From contig NZ_CP014580.1 in assembly GCF_001634365.1 (NCBI RefSeq), positions 207,009 through 271,008 of the forward strand: 64,000 bases of DNA. The letters are read 5' to 3'. The position numbers and the translations under genes are program-made. Below are positions 45,800 through 54,719 of this stretch, in pieces (the first letter of the stretch is position 1; each line of letters opens with the position of its first letter). Source of the DNA: Paraburkholderia phytofirmans OLGA172 (lineage in GTDB: Bacteria; Pseudomonadota; Gammaproteobacteria; Burkholderiales; Burkholderiaceae). The notes under the pieces were generated by a model, which saw nothing but the letters and a program-made list of their open reading frames with translations, was not told where the DNA came from and ran no database searches.

Positions 45800-47314
45800 A
45801 TGAAGGCAGATCTGATTGAGCGTTACGCGGCGAATCTGCACGGCGTGCTGTCGTGCTTTGACCGGATCCTGATCACGGGCACGCTGCCCGGTGCGTGCTA
45901 CGCGCTGGGCATGACGGGTTTTCTGAACGCCCACCGGATTCGCATATTCGACTACGCCGGGTTCGCCGAGCCCCTGCGCGAACGCATCCGTGAGCGCGCG
46001 CAAGAGGTTTGCGCCGCCGCCGGCATCGAGATCGAGCACGTCAGCAAGAGCCACATCCGCAAGGAAGACCTGGTGGCGCGCGTGCTGCAGGCGCGTGGTG
46101 ATGCGCCCGGGTTGGTGCATGTCATCTCGGCAATGGAGGCCTGCCCGAGCTACAAGCCGTGGCACGACAAGAACAGCGGCAAGACCTACCTGCGCCCCGA
46201 GACGGGCAAGTGCCTGCACTACTACTTCTACTTCATCGATGACGAACTCGGGCTGTGCTACCTCAGGGTCCCGACCTGGGCACCGTTCGGCTTGCAGTTC
46301 TACTGCAATGGCCACGGCGCCGTGGCCCGTGCGCTCAGGCGCGAGGGCATCGGGTTCGTGCAGGCCGACAACGCCTTTTTACGCATTGCCGATGTGGACC
46401 GTGCACAGGCCATAGCCGATGCGCTGAGACCCGACATGCTGCATGAACGGCTGGACCGCTACGCGCAGTGGCTGTGCCCGGTGCTCGACGTGTTTGGCCA
46501 GACCTACCACTGGAGCCTGCGGCAGGCCGAGTATTCCACTGACCTGATGTTCCGCAGCCAACAGACGCTGGTGCCGCTGTACGACGTGCTGTCGCGTCAA
46601 GCGGTGCTGGCCGCGCACGCCGCGAAAGTAGCCAGCTTCCTGGGCAAGAAGATCTCGCCGCAACTGGCGCAGGAGATCGGCTCGCGGCTGTCCACCCGCA
46701 TCGAGGGGCGCTGCATCAAGCACCACATGGGCGTTGCCAGCGTCAAGGTCTACGACAAGTTCTCCCATGTGTTGCGCATCGAGACCACCATCAACGACGT
46801 GAGCTTCTTCAAACACCACCGCAAGGTGGAACACAGGAACGGCCGAAGCACCTACGAACTCGCAGCGTTGAGGAAAACCATCTACAGCCTGATCGACCTG
46901 CGTGAGATCATGCTGGGCTGCAACCAGCGCTACCTCGCGTTTCTGTCGAGTCTCGAGGACCCCAGCGCAGGTGAGCGCGACCTTCAACGTTTGAGCCAGT
47001 CCCGCGTGGGCAGTGATGAGCGCAAGGTCAAAGGCCTGAACTTCTTCGACGGCTGCGAGCAGGCACTGCTGCGTGCCTTGCAGCGCGGCGAGTTCAACGT
47101 GCATGGCCTGCGCCGTGCCGATCTGGCCAGGCATGTGGACATGAGCGCCCCGGCGCTGTCCCGACAGCTCTCGCGACTGCGCACACTCGGTTTGATCAAG
47201 AAGGTGGCTCATACCTACCGCTACTACCTCACACGTCTGGGCCGTGCCGCCATCGCTGCTGCCTGTTCTCTCACCCGTTTCAGCATCGTTCCCGTTCTGG
47301 CCGCAGCACACTGA
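45800..47314 (+). CDS. Repeat-family protein with C-terminal winged helix, possible unclassified mobile element
   Basis: A 504-residue protein. The N-terminal part reads LIERYAANLHGVLSCFDRILITGTLPG and later KCLHYYFYFIDDELGLCYLRVPTWAPFGLQFYCNGH. The C-terminus (about 430-490) is a winged helix (LRRADLARHVDMSAPALSRQLSRLRTLGLIKK), which leads to MarR-like annotations. I recall near-identical genes in many Proteobacteria, often in several copies, which suggests mobility, but no known catalytic triad can be named. A hairpin (AAGTCTTC/GAAGACTT) marks 47314-47340. It separates two cytochrome genes, consistent with insertion. Confidence 0.8.
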   Translation: MKADLIERYAANLHGVLSCFDRILITGTLPGACYALGMTGFLNAHRIRIFDYAGFAEPLRERIRERAQEVCAAAGIEIEHVSKSHIRKEDLVARVLQARGDAPGLVHVISAMEACPSYKPWHDKNSGKTYLRPETGKCLHYYFYFIDDELGLCYLRVPTWAPFGLQFYCNGHGAVARALRREGIGFVQADNAFLRIADVDRAQAIADALRPDMLHERLDRYAQWLCPVLDVFGQTYHWSLRQAEYSTDLMFRSQQTLVPLYDVLSRQAVLAAHAAKVASFLGKKISPQLAQEIGSRLSTRIEGRCIKHHMGVASVKVYDKFSHVLRIETTINDVSFFKHHRKVEHRNGRSTYELAALRKTIYSLIDLREIMLGCNQRYLAFLSSLEDPSAGERDLQRLSQSRVGSDERKVKGLNFFDGCEQALLRALQRGEFNVHGLRRADLARHVDMSAPALSRQLSRLRTLGLIKKVAHTYRYYLTRLGRAAIAAACSLTRFSIVPVLAAAH

Positions 47315-47340
47315 AGTCTTCTCACAAATCGCGAAGACTT
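47314..47340. repeat. Hairpin at the end of the repeat-family gene
   Basis: Perfect 8-bp arms AAGTCTTC / GAAGACTT with an 11-nt loop, overlapping the stop codon. No T run follows, so it may be an element end rather than a terminator. Confidence 0.5.
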
Positions 47341-47431
47341 AACTCCTTAGCGACTAAATGACTCGCCTTCGCTACCGATTCCTTAAAGGAAGAGTGCGAC
47401 GCGGTGCGATACTGCAGAGGGAGAAACGATC

Positions 47432-48817
47432 ATGACGTCCGCTCTAGCCCGCGACCGAACATCCTGCTGCCTGCTTCGCCTCGCCTGGACTGCTGTACTG
47501 GCGGCGTTTTGCCTCCTCCAGGCCTCCGCAGCCCATGCATTGCCCATATTCGCACGACAGACGGGGCAAAGTTGCGTGGCGTGTCACGCCGGCGGGCAAT
47601 TTCCTGAACTGACACCCTATGGGCGCTGGTTCAAGTTAAATGGCTATACCATCGGCGAGCGCACGATTCCGCTAGCCGCAATGGCCACTGTCGATTTGAG
47701 TAAGACTAGGAACAACCTTGACTCCAACGGGATGCCCATCAATCCCAAAGACGGCCTTCCGATGTTCGATTCGGCCAGCATTTTCCTCGCAGGGAAAATT
47801 ACCGATCACATTGGCGGATTCGCCCAGTTCACGTACTCGAATTACGATCACCAGAACGGTGACGGCCAGTGGCAGGGTCGTTGGGGGTCGGACAACACCG
47901 ACTTCCGTTTTGTGGACAGTATCATCGGGGACACCAGCGACCTGATACTCGGTCTGACCCTGCACAACAATCCCACTGTGCAGGACGTGTGGAATAGCGC
48001 GCCGGCATGGAGCTATCCCTACATTTCGTCGACGATTAGCCCCGTCGCCCGCATTCAGAACCTGCCGATCATCGATGGGGCATTAGCCCAACAGGTCGTA
48101 GGCACGGGTGGCTACCTGTACTGGAACAAGACGATTTACGCGGAATTGACGGCGTACAGCACGGCCGATGGCATCTGGTCGTTCCTGAGCCATGGCAACA
48201 GCGCGGGTGACCCCGCTCACCCGCAGATCTATCTGCGCGGGTACAACCCGTACGCGCGAATCGCCTTTACCCGCGACTGGGGTCCACATAGTGTCATGCT
48301 AGGCACGTTCGGGTTAAACGTGAACGTCTATCCCAACGACGCAAACGCTTTCCCGATATTCGTGCAAGGCGTAACCCGCTATCGGGATATTGGCGCGGAT
48401 GCCCAGTATGAGTACATCCTCGACCCGCATACGATCACCGCACAGGCCCTCTATGTCAAAGAGAACATCCATGACCCGAACAATTTCGTTCTGGGCGACA
48501 GCACGTCGGGGAATCTGAACAGCCTGCGGCTTAAGGCATCGTACGTCTACCAGAACAAATACGGTATAAGTCTTTCGTTCTTCAATACGACGGACAGTTC
48601 CGATAGCATCGCTTACGCCGGCAGCGCGAATTTCTCCCCTAATACGCAAGGCTGGACACCTGAGATTTTTTGGATCCCGGTGCAATACCTTCGCATTGGC
48701 TTGCAGTACACGCACTTCACCAAATACCTTGGCGCGAGCACCAACTACGACGGTAACGGGCGCAACGCAAGTTCCAACGACACGCTGTTTCTATATTTGT
48801 GGGCTGCGTCCTACTGA
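47432..48817 (+). CDS. Fused cytochrome-porin, Cyc2-like outer-membrane protein
   Basis: A 461-residue exported protein. A signal peptide (about 1-36) is followed by one haem motif CVACH (C48, C51, H52) in the context LPIFARQTGQSC...FPELTPYGRWFKLNGY. About 380 residues with the alternating aromatic strands of an outer-membrane beta-barrel follow, ending in a C-terminal aromatic residue (AASY). One N-terminal haem plus a 16-strand-size barrel is the layout of Cyc2-type iron-oxidising or extracellular electron-transfer proteins. The substrate is not readable from sequence. A GAGGGAGAAACG ribosome site precedes the ATG. Confidence 0.78.
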   Translation: MTSALARDRTSCCLLRLAWTAVLAAFCLLQASAAHALPIFARQTGQSCVACHAGGQFPELTPYGRWFKLNGYTIGERTIPLAAMATVDLSKTRNNLDSNGMPINPKDGLPMFDSASIFLAGKITDHIGGFAQFTYSNYDHQNGDGQWQGRWGSDNTDFRFVDSIIGDTSDLILGLTLHNNPTVQDVWNSAPAWSYPYISSTISPVARIQNLPIIDGALAQQVVGTGGYLYWNKTIYAELTAYSTADGIWSFLSHGNSAGDPAHPQIYLRGYNPYARIAFTRDWGPHSVMLGTFGLNVNVYPNDANAFPIFVQGVTRYRDIGADAQYEYILDPHTITAQALYVKENIHDPNNFVLGDSTSGNLNSLRLKASYVYQNKYGISLSFFNTTDSSDSIAYAGSANFSPNTQGWTPEIFWIPVQYLRIGLQYTHFTKYLGASTNYDGNGRNASSNDTLFLYLWAASY

Positions 48818-49243
48818 TACAGGTTTCGCTCCGGCAGGCCGCGCGGCCCGAAACAACATGGCTTTGACGACAGCGGGACAAGCGTCAGCGTCAAGCAGCA
48901 CTTGCATGAGGTGAACTATGCCCCTGCATAGCCCTCCACGCTGATTTGCGCACCGACGTCCGCCATCCGGTGCGGAATCGGCGTTCGAATGTCCGTTGGA
49001 AAGGCAGGGGCAATGGCGGGAGTTGGCCGCCTACTGCCCGATGCCGACGGCAGAGGCCGCATCGTTCCTACCTCAGTTGGTTTCCGCGCACGTCACCACC
49101 GCTGTCCAAATCGGCCGTTCCGCCGCACGCCGGGAATTTCATTTCTCAATAATTGGGCGCGCGGCGAAAACCGGCCTATAGTATTCATAATATGAATCGT
49201 CAATGGCCGTACGCGAAAACGAAAACAGGAAGCCGGGGGGCTT
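48818..49243. other. Intergenic region with a short palindrome
   Basis: No supported gene. ATTCATA-A-TATGAAT at 49183-49197 is a 7-bp-arm dyad upstream of the gene at 49244 and could be part of a promoter or operator. Confidence 0.35.
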
Positions 49244-49519
49244 ATGGAAACGTTGATCGACGAGGAGATAGCGCACATCGCGCGGGTGATGAGGCCGTCG
49301 CTGGTTGGCGGCCCTTTCGGTCCTATACTGCCTGCGCAATACTGGCGCTGGCGACTACACGGGCTCCTGGACGCACCGCACCTGACGCGAATCCAGCTTT
49401 GCGCGCTCGACAGCCTGTTGCTGCAGCTGGGTGCATTTGAAGTCAGCTTCAAGAGCCGGCCGTCAGTAACGGGTGAACCGCCATCGGGGCGATTCCGCGC
49501 CAGAAGCACCTCCATGTAA
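49244..49519 (+). CDS. Small unknown protein
   Basis: A 91-residue protein starting METLIDEEIAHIARVMRPS, with PFGPILPAQYWRWRLHGLLDAPHLT and a leucine-rich helix LCALDSLLLQLGAFE. It is predicted soluble and helical. Its codon use and start context fit a real gene, and similar proteins seem to occur in related genomes. Function unknown. Confidence 0.58.
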   Translation: METLIDEEIAHIARVMRPSLVGGPFGPILPAQYWRWRLHGLLDAPHLTRIQLCALDSLLLQLGAFEVSFKSRPSVTGEPPSGRFRARSTSM

Positions 49520-50024
49520 TCATCAACCGCACCTGAAGTTAGCGAGGATCTGAGTTATCTCCAGGACCAGCGGACCATCCGAACGTGCTTTCAGCGCCCC
49601 GCTGTATGCGCTGAACCCCGCATCAGAAAACGGATCTCGCCGTTGCGGAATTATCGGCAGGGCGAGAAAACCCTGCAAACTGATTTTAACGGCCCAGTTC
49701 GACCCTCTCCGGCCATACGCGACTGCGCCAACAAGACGACCGCTGCCATGGGACAGCCGCCATCCGTGCTGTCATGTCGGCTGCCTTGTACCCGGCCGAA
49801 GTGCGTGTGGCGCGCAAGTCAGGCCCCAGCCGTCTGGTCCAGCAGGATCTCCGCGCACCGATGCCGCAGTGGATTGATCTGTGTCAGTTCTTCCCGGGTT
49901 GCAACCAGTAGTATTTCAATTGCACTGATCGTGCTGGGTGCTGTCGACCGCGCCATAAGGAATGCATGTGCGCTTTGGTCCAGACGGTCTATTGTGTACC
50001 TGATCCATTTCAATGGAGCACGCC
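49520..50024. other. Intergenic region upstream of the third hemerythrin gene
   Basis: A minus-strand frame (49819-50013) starts with TTG and looks partly coding (RYTIDRLDQSAHAFLMA) but lacks a ribosome site. CTGAT-CCAT-TTCAA at 50000-50013 resembles a poor FNR box and lies too close to the start to activate. Otherwise nothing recognised. Confidence 0.35.
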
Positions 50025-50609
50025 ATGGCCGACCCGCTTGCCGTATGGCACACCGAGCACATTAATTTCGCCCGACTACTCGACATTCTGGAAGAACAGG
50101 TAGCTGAGCTCCGCCGGGGTGAGAGCCCAAATTACACTCTCATGGGCGATATCCTTTACTACATGCGGAATTTTTCCGATCGTGTTCATCATCCGCGGGA
50201 AGATGTTGCGTACGCGCGGCTTGCAAAAGAGGATCCCGGGACTCAAATTGTGGTGAACCGCCTTCTGCAGGAGCATCGCGTGATCGCCACGGCCGGCGAC
50301 GAACTCCTGATTCGCATCAATGAAGCCGCGGGAGATGTTGTAATCCCGCGCGCGGCTCTGGAGGCGGCCACGGCGACGTATCTTGTGTACTATCGTCACC
50401 ACCTTTCCACTGAGGAGCGAGACGTGATGCCTCGTGCTGCGCAGGTGCTGACAGAACACGACTGGGCTGCAGTCGATGCGGCCGTACCGGCTAGCCCCGA
50501 TCCGCTTTTCGGAGACAATGTACTAGAGCGCTTCGAGGCGCTTCGCAGGCAGATCGCTTTAGACGCGCAGGTGTCAAAGGATTTGAGCCAACCACCAGAC
50601 ACCCATTGA
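50025..50609 (+). CDS. Hemerythrin-like HHE-domain protein (third, divergent)
   Basis: A 194-residue helical protein. The metal-ligand pattern is HTEHINFARLL, DRVHHPREDVAYARL, LQEHRVI and YYRHHLSTEERDVMP. It differs clearly from copies 1 and 2 and resembles the YtfE/HHE-type stress proteins. The ATG at 50025 follows TGGAGC; 50013 is an alternative. Role in O2, NO or iron handling is inferred from the family. Confidence 0.88.
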   Translation: MADPLAVWHTEHINFARLLDILEEQVAELRRGESPNYTLMGDILYYMRNFSDRVHHPREDVAYARLAKEDPGTQIVVNRLLQEHRVIATAGDELLIRINEAAGDVVIPRAALEAATATYLVYYRHHLSTEERDVMPRAAQVLTEHDWAAVDAAVPASPDPLFGDNVLERFEALRRQIALDAQVSKDLSQPPDTH

Positions 50610-51029
50610 TTGACGCCGGCTAAGGGTACTGTTCACACGCATCAGCGATGCAACAGCACCGGGCTCACCCATCCGTGGAACAATGTTTTGGTGCAGGTCG
50701 TCGACTTACTTGGAAGAGAGTATCAGGTCCGCTGTCAGGGCGTAACGACGCTCGAATGTCCGCAAGCGGGTTTGGGTGAACGACCCGAGCTGGCCGCGAG
50801 GCGCCGCACGTCCCTGCTCTTACTCCAACCGAATGGCAGGCTATGCAGCGACACGTGTCGCACGGGCGGGAAGATGGTAACGGGGCGGGGCCGCCAGCGT
50901 ACTCTAAACGGCGTTAAACCTGGCTAACCGAGCCGTGTGAAAAGGGGTATCGTGAAGAAATTATCGAACGCTAGGCTCATCCGCGCCGCGCCTGAGCGTG
51001 TAACGTCTCCCTAGTCAGGCGGTCTTGCC
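50610..51029. other. Intergenic region, nothing recognised
   Basis: About 420 bp, with no frame supported by ribosome site or family. Confidence 0.4.
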
Positions 51030-51386
51030 ATGATCCTGTATCACACCGAGCCCGATTCCCCTGTCATCGAAATTTCCGTCGCAGGCAAAATCACCGACCA
51101 CGATCTGCGCGAAGCCATTGAGCGCATGCGGGGTGATCTCGAACTGAACGGCAAGACCCGCGTGCTCGAACGCATCGAGCATTTCACCGGCATCGAGCCG
51201 AAGGCGCTGTGGACCGATATAACGCTCGGCGTTTCCGTGGCCCGCAAGGTCACGCGCGCCGCCGTGGTGGCCGATGCGGGCTGGATCCGTGCCTCGACGC
51301 ATCTGGCGCGGTTCTTTACGAAGGCCGAAGTCAAGGCGTTCCACGTCAACGAGCTGGAGCAGGCGCGCGTCTGGATCAACACCTGA
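51030..51386 (+). CDS. SpoIIAA-like (STAS-fold) protein
   Basis: A 118-residue protein with the SpoIIAA-like pattern: IEISVAGKITDHDLREAI, VLERIEHFTGIEPKALWTDI and AAVVADAGWIRASTHLARFF, ending ARVWI. It is full length for the family. The biochemical role is unknown; the family is linked to lipid or membrane association by structure. It is a single gene. Confidence 0.85.
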   Translation: MILYHTEPDSPVIEISVAGKITDHDLREAIERMRGDLELNGKTRVLERIEHFTGIEPKALWTDITLGVSVARKVTRAAVVADAGWIRASTHLARFFTKAEVKAFHVNELEQARVWINT

Positions 51387-51731
51387 GGGCCGCGTGGCGA
51401 ATTTCGTAGGTCTGGCTTGGCAATGTAGTTTTTGGGGGCACTCGGCGGGATTGCTGCTCAGGCGGTATGGCCGAGATTGAATGACCCTAGCCCACTTTCA
51501 ATTTGGTTTCGCAGGCTGCACAGATCGTTCGGACAACTGTATATCGGTAGTCAATACGCCAGCCATCGGTGAACAGTTGCGCCAGCGAATTCAAATCTTC
51601 AGCCCACGGCAACACAGCAAAATCCAGTGCTACGTTTTCCGATAGGGCGCCAAGATACATACGGTCCAGCCAGTTGGCGTGGGCTCCGTTGGGCATTGTC
51701 AGGTTGTTGAGTCGGTCCGTAAGATGGCGCG
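51387..51731. other. Region with a possible gene fragment
   Basis: A minus-strand frame at 51487-51696 (WLDRMYLGALSENVALDF and RIDYRYTVVRTICAACETK) looks coding but has no supported start; it may be the end of a lost gene. Confidence 0.3.
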
Positions 51732-51788
51732 ATGAAGAAATCGAAATCGCTCTATCACGGTCACCGCTTCCCAGCCGGCGTCATCAGT
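51732..51788 (+). pseudogene. N-terminal fragment of a second IS6-type transposase
   Basis: The frame MKKSKSLYHGHRFPAGVIS is the typical N-terminus of another IS6-family subgroup. It is cut after 19 codons by the complete IS6 element starting at 51789. Confidence 0.6.
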
Positions 51789-52627
51789 GGTTCTGTCGCG
51801 ATAAGGCGGTAGGGTAAAATTGGGGCATGAAAAATGTGTCCGAAGCGCCGGTGAAGAAAGAACGCATTTGCCGGAAAGCGTTGCCGCCGGGCGTCGCGAA
51901 AGTTCTGAAGCGGCTGCATTTCCCTGTGGACGTGATCCTGCTGTGCGTTCGGTGGTACGTGGCGTATTCGCTGAGTCTGCGTGATCTCGAAGAGATGATT
52001 GCGGAACACGGTATCGAGGTCGATCATTCGACCGTGCACCGATGGGTGATCACGCTGGTGCCGCTGTTCGAAAAAGCCTTCCGCAAGCACAAGCGCCCGG
52101 TGGGCAAGAGCTGGCGGATGGACGAGACGTACATCAAGGTGCGCGGCCAGTGGAAATACTTGTATCGCGCTTTGGACAAGGCCGGAGACACGGTCGACTT
52201 TTTGTTTCGGGCCCGTCGGGACAAGGTTGCTGCGCGACGATATTTCGAAAAGGCAATCGACCAGAACGGCGCGCCGGAGACTGTGACGATTGACAAAAGC
52301 GGCGCGAATCTGGCCGCTCTTCAGGCGATCAATGCCGAGCGGGAAACACCGATCAGGATTCGGCTATGCAAGTACCTGAACAACATTGTGGAGCAGGATC
52401 ACCGGGCCATCAAACGTATCGTCAAACCGATGCTGGGCTTCAAGGATTTTCGGTGCGCGCGCATCATTCTGTCTGGCATCGAGGTCATGCACATGATTCG
52501 CAAAGGACAAATGCGGGCGGAAAAAGACACCCATCCATCAGCCGCCGAGCAGTTCTACTCGCTGGTTATGTAAGCAGTCCTACGATATCGATCAGAATTG
52601 TCCGTCCGCCGTTATCGCGACAGAACC
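51789..52627 (+). mobile_element. IS6-family insertion sequence, complete copy
   Basis: An 839-bp element with inverted repeats GGTTCTGTCGCGATAA at both ends. No 8-bp target duplication matches across the flanks. The left flank is another IS6 fragment and the right flank is the truncated protease gene, so a deletion between two elements is likely. Confidence 0.9.
51827..52573 (+). CDS. IS6-family transposase
   Basis: A 248-residue DDE transposase. An N-terminal HTH (LSLRDLEEMIAEHGIEVDHSTVHRW) precedes MDETYIKV (D), TIDKSGAN (D) and VEQDHRAIK (E). It is complete and could be active. It is the intact relative of the stop-containing copy at 42539-43261. Confidence 0.95.
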   Translation: MKNVSEAPVKKERICRKALPPGVAKVLKRLHFPVDVILLCVRWYVAYSLSLRDLEEMIAEHGIEVDHSTVHRWVITLVPLFEKAFRKHKRPVGKSWRMDETYIKVRGQWKYLYRALDKAGDTVDFLFRARRDKVAARRYFEKAIDQNGAPETVTIDKSGANLAALQAINAERETPIRIRLCKYLNNIVEQDHRAIKRIVKPMLGFKDFRCARIILSGIEVMHMIRKGQMRAEKDTHPSAAEQFYSLVM

Positions 52628-53353
52628 TGCAATTTCGGGGACCAACGCACGGCTTAGAACACGACCATTCAGCCGCTGGACCAGTGCTTCCACCTCGACG
52701 CTCGCTGTCTCATTCTTCTGCGGTACGCTGAAGTGCCAAGCTTCAATCTCGAACCGTATGGCAGCCATTCCATTGTCGATGCCATCCTGCCAGTATCGGC
52801 GCATATCGGCATCGACGCGATCGGCGATGCTCCAATGACGAATTGTGCGCAACTGCTCAAAGACGTGCTTGAATGGTGCCAAGCCTCGCGCGAACGACTC
52901 ATCGGGATTCTGTTGGTGGCGATTCCACAGCGCCAACAGTTGTGTCAGCGCTTCCTGATTGGTTCCGAGCAGGAAAAGTCGCCCTGTGTAAGGCTTATGT
53001 TGTTGATCCCTGTTTTCGGCATAGAAATCTTCGTCGGGTTCGATCTGCTCCTCGGCCCATTCGAGCAGCCAATCCAGACCAGGCACCTTGCTGACGGCAT
53101 TGGCGAAGTTCTGTACCGTGCCTGCAACTTCCAGCACGAGGATCAGCTCGGGGTTCTCCATCGGCGCGGCCTGCTGCAGCCTGAGGCGTTTGGCCTCGAA
53201 GGCTTGTTGCAATACTGCGAGTTGTGGCGCTATACGCGCTCTCTGACGTCCGATTCCAGGGAAGTGAACTGGACCACTACGCCCCGTTAGCGAGTCCCGA
53301 CCGGCTTCAGTCGGCACGGAGAAACAAAGAAGAGGATAGTTTTCATTCGCCAT
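52628..53353 (-). pseudogene. N-terminal part of a subtilisin-like (S8) peptidase partner protein
   Basis: It starts MANENYPLLCFSVPTEAGRD and continues with HFPGIGRQRARIAPQLAVLQQAFEAKR, typical of the long N-terminal region of S8-family proteases that are encoded next to an AAA ATPase. It is cut at 52627 by the IS6 element; the frame runs 12 codons into the IS and stops. The Asp-His-Ser catalytic domain is missing. It starts 22 nt after the ATPase gene. Confidence 0.75.
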
Positions 53354-53375
53354 TAGTCAGCGTTGCCCGTTCTTG

Positions 53376-54350
53376 TTATTGGTCGATCGTGAATCGCGTC
53401 TGCCACTGTTTGAGGCGTTCAACAATGATGCGTTTAAGATTGGCGGCAGGAAGCGCCAGAACGTAGCGGCGCTGTATGTCTTCGCAGAACTGCTCCAGGT
53501 CGGAGAAGCTTGACGCCTTGAGCTTCGATGCCAAGGTCTTCGGCGTTATGCCCAGCGGGGCGTCCAGTCGCTTTTGCAGCCGCACGAACCATTCTTCTTT
53601 TTGCGCCACGGTGGGCTCCGGCAGCGCGAGGCGCAACTGGAAACGGCGCCACACGGCACGATCCAGCAGTTCAGCGTGGTTCGTGGCGGTCACCACGACT
53701 ACATGGCTGGGCAGTGCATCGATCTGCAGCAGCAGAGAGCTGACCACACGCTTGATCTCGCCGGTTTCGTGCGTATCCCCTCGCTCCTTGCCAAGGGTAT
53801 CGAACTCGTCGAAGAACAGCACACATTGGTGCGTGCGCACGAAGTCAAAGAGCCGCTTCAAGCGGCCGCTAGTCTCGCCAAGGAAGCTGCCGATCACCGC
53901 CTCGTAGCGCACGACGAACAACGGCACCATCAGTTCGGCGGCAAGCGCTTCAGCCAACGAAGTTTTGCCGTTACCTGGCGCGCCGGACAACAGTACTCGA
54001 TGCCGCGGCTCTACTCCGTAGGAGCGCAGCAAGTCCTTCCGATGCTGCTCCTCGGCCAGCTCGCGACATGCAGTGAGTACGGTTTCATTGAGCAATAGCG
54101 AATCCAAGGTTCTCCTTGGCTCAACTTCATACAGCAGGCCACCGTGTCCGCCATCGAAAGAGCGCACAACCTCGACCGAGCGCGGGCCCGACTTGGCCGA
54201 TCCCAAGTTCTCGACTAGCTTGTCGGCCAGTTGATGGTGATGCTTGGCGCGCTCTTCAGCCGCCATGGCTTCGACGGTCGTGCGCAGCAGTTGCTGGTCG
54301 CCCTGGCTTCCTGCCTTGACTAGGCTTACGAGTAGGTCTGCTCGCGACAT
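53376..54350 (-). CDS. AAA ATPase of an ATPase-subtilase gene pair
   Basis: A 324-residue AAA+ protein. It has Walker A GAPGNGKT (123-130), Walker B CVLFFDEFD (177-184), a sensor-1-like VVVTATNHAELLD and an arginine region AVWRRFQLRL. A helical N-terminus comes first. Such ATPases pair with S8 proteases in a module suspected to act in defence or stress. Here the protease is truncated, so the module is probably non-functional. Confidence 0.87.
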   Translation of the reverse strand: MSRADLLVSLVKAGSQGDQQLLRTTVEAMAAEERAKHHHQLADKLVENLGSAKSGPRSVEVVRSFDGGHGGLLYEVEPRRTLDSLLLNETVLTACRELAEEQHRKDLLRSYGVEPRHRVLLSGAPGNGKTSLAEALAAELMVPLFVVRYEAVIGSFLGETSGRLKRLFDFVRTHQCVLFFDEFDTLGKERGDTHETGEIKRVVSSLLLQIDALPSHVVVVTATNHAELLDRAVWRRFQLRLALPEPTVAQKEEWFVRLQKRLDAPLGITPKTLASKLKASSFSDLEQFCEDIQRRYVLALPAANLKRIIVERLKQWQTRFTIDQ

Positions 54351-54398
54351 ATGCTTACCTTGCCTAATATCAGTTTCATGTGTGTACTGCGGGTCCGT

Positions 54399-54719
54399 CT
54401 AAGCTGCGACAGTGATCGAAGCGCGGCTGGTCTTCCTTGCAGGCCTGACGACGATCTCAACATGCTGACCGAGCGATACCAGCGCCTGCATCAGGCGTTC
54501 GAGCGAAATGTTCTGCAGCTTATAACGACGAACCAGCGATATCTTCGGTTGCGTCATCCCAGTAATTTCGGCAACTTGCATCTGGCTGAGGCCGCGTTGT
54601 TCAATCAACGCGTTCAACTTGACAGCAAGGATGGTCTTTGCCGACAGATCCCCCACATCGCTAAAGCCGAGGGTAGTTAGCACATTGTCTGTGCCGCCGT
54701 GCGTCTCTCCGCGTCGCAT
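54399..54719 (-). CDS. XRE-family HTH protein, antitoxin-like
   Basis: A 106-residue protein with an HTH (LIEQRGLSQMQVAEITGMTQPKISLVRR) and a C-terminal MQALVSLGQHVEIVVRPA, the layout of HigA-type antitoxins. No toxin gene lies next to it. The second ATG (54719) has the better spacing to GGGAG. It lies 48 nt before the ATPase gene on the same strand and may repress that operon. Confidence 0.8.
   Translation of the reverse strand: MRRGETHGGTDNVLTTLGFSDVGDLSAKTILAVKLNALIEQRGLSQMQVAEITGMTQPKISLVRRYKLQNISLERLMQALVSLGQHVEIVVRPARKTSRASITVAA

Noticed and set aside
50000..50013. CTGAT-CCAT-TTCAA as an FNR box of the third hemerythrin
   Set aside because: Three mismatches to the dyad consensus, and it overlaps or abuts the start codon, so it could not activate.
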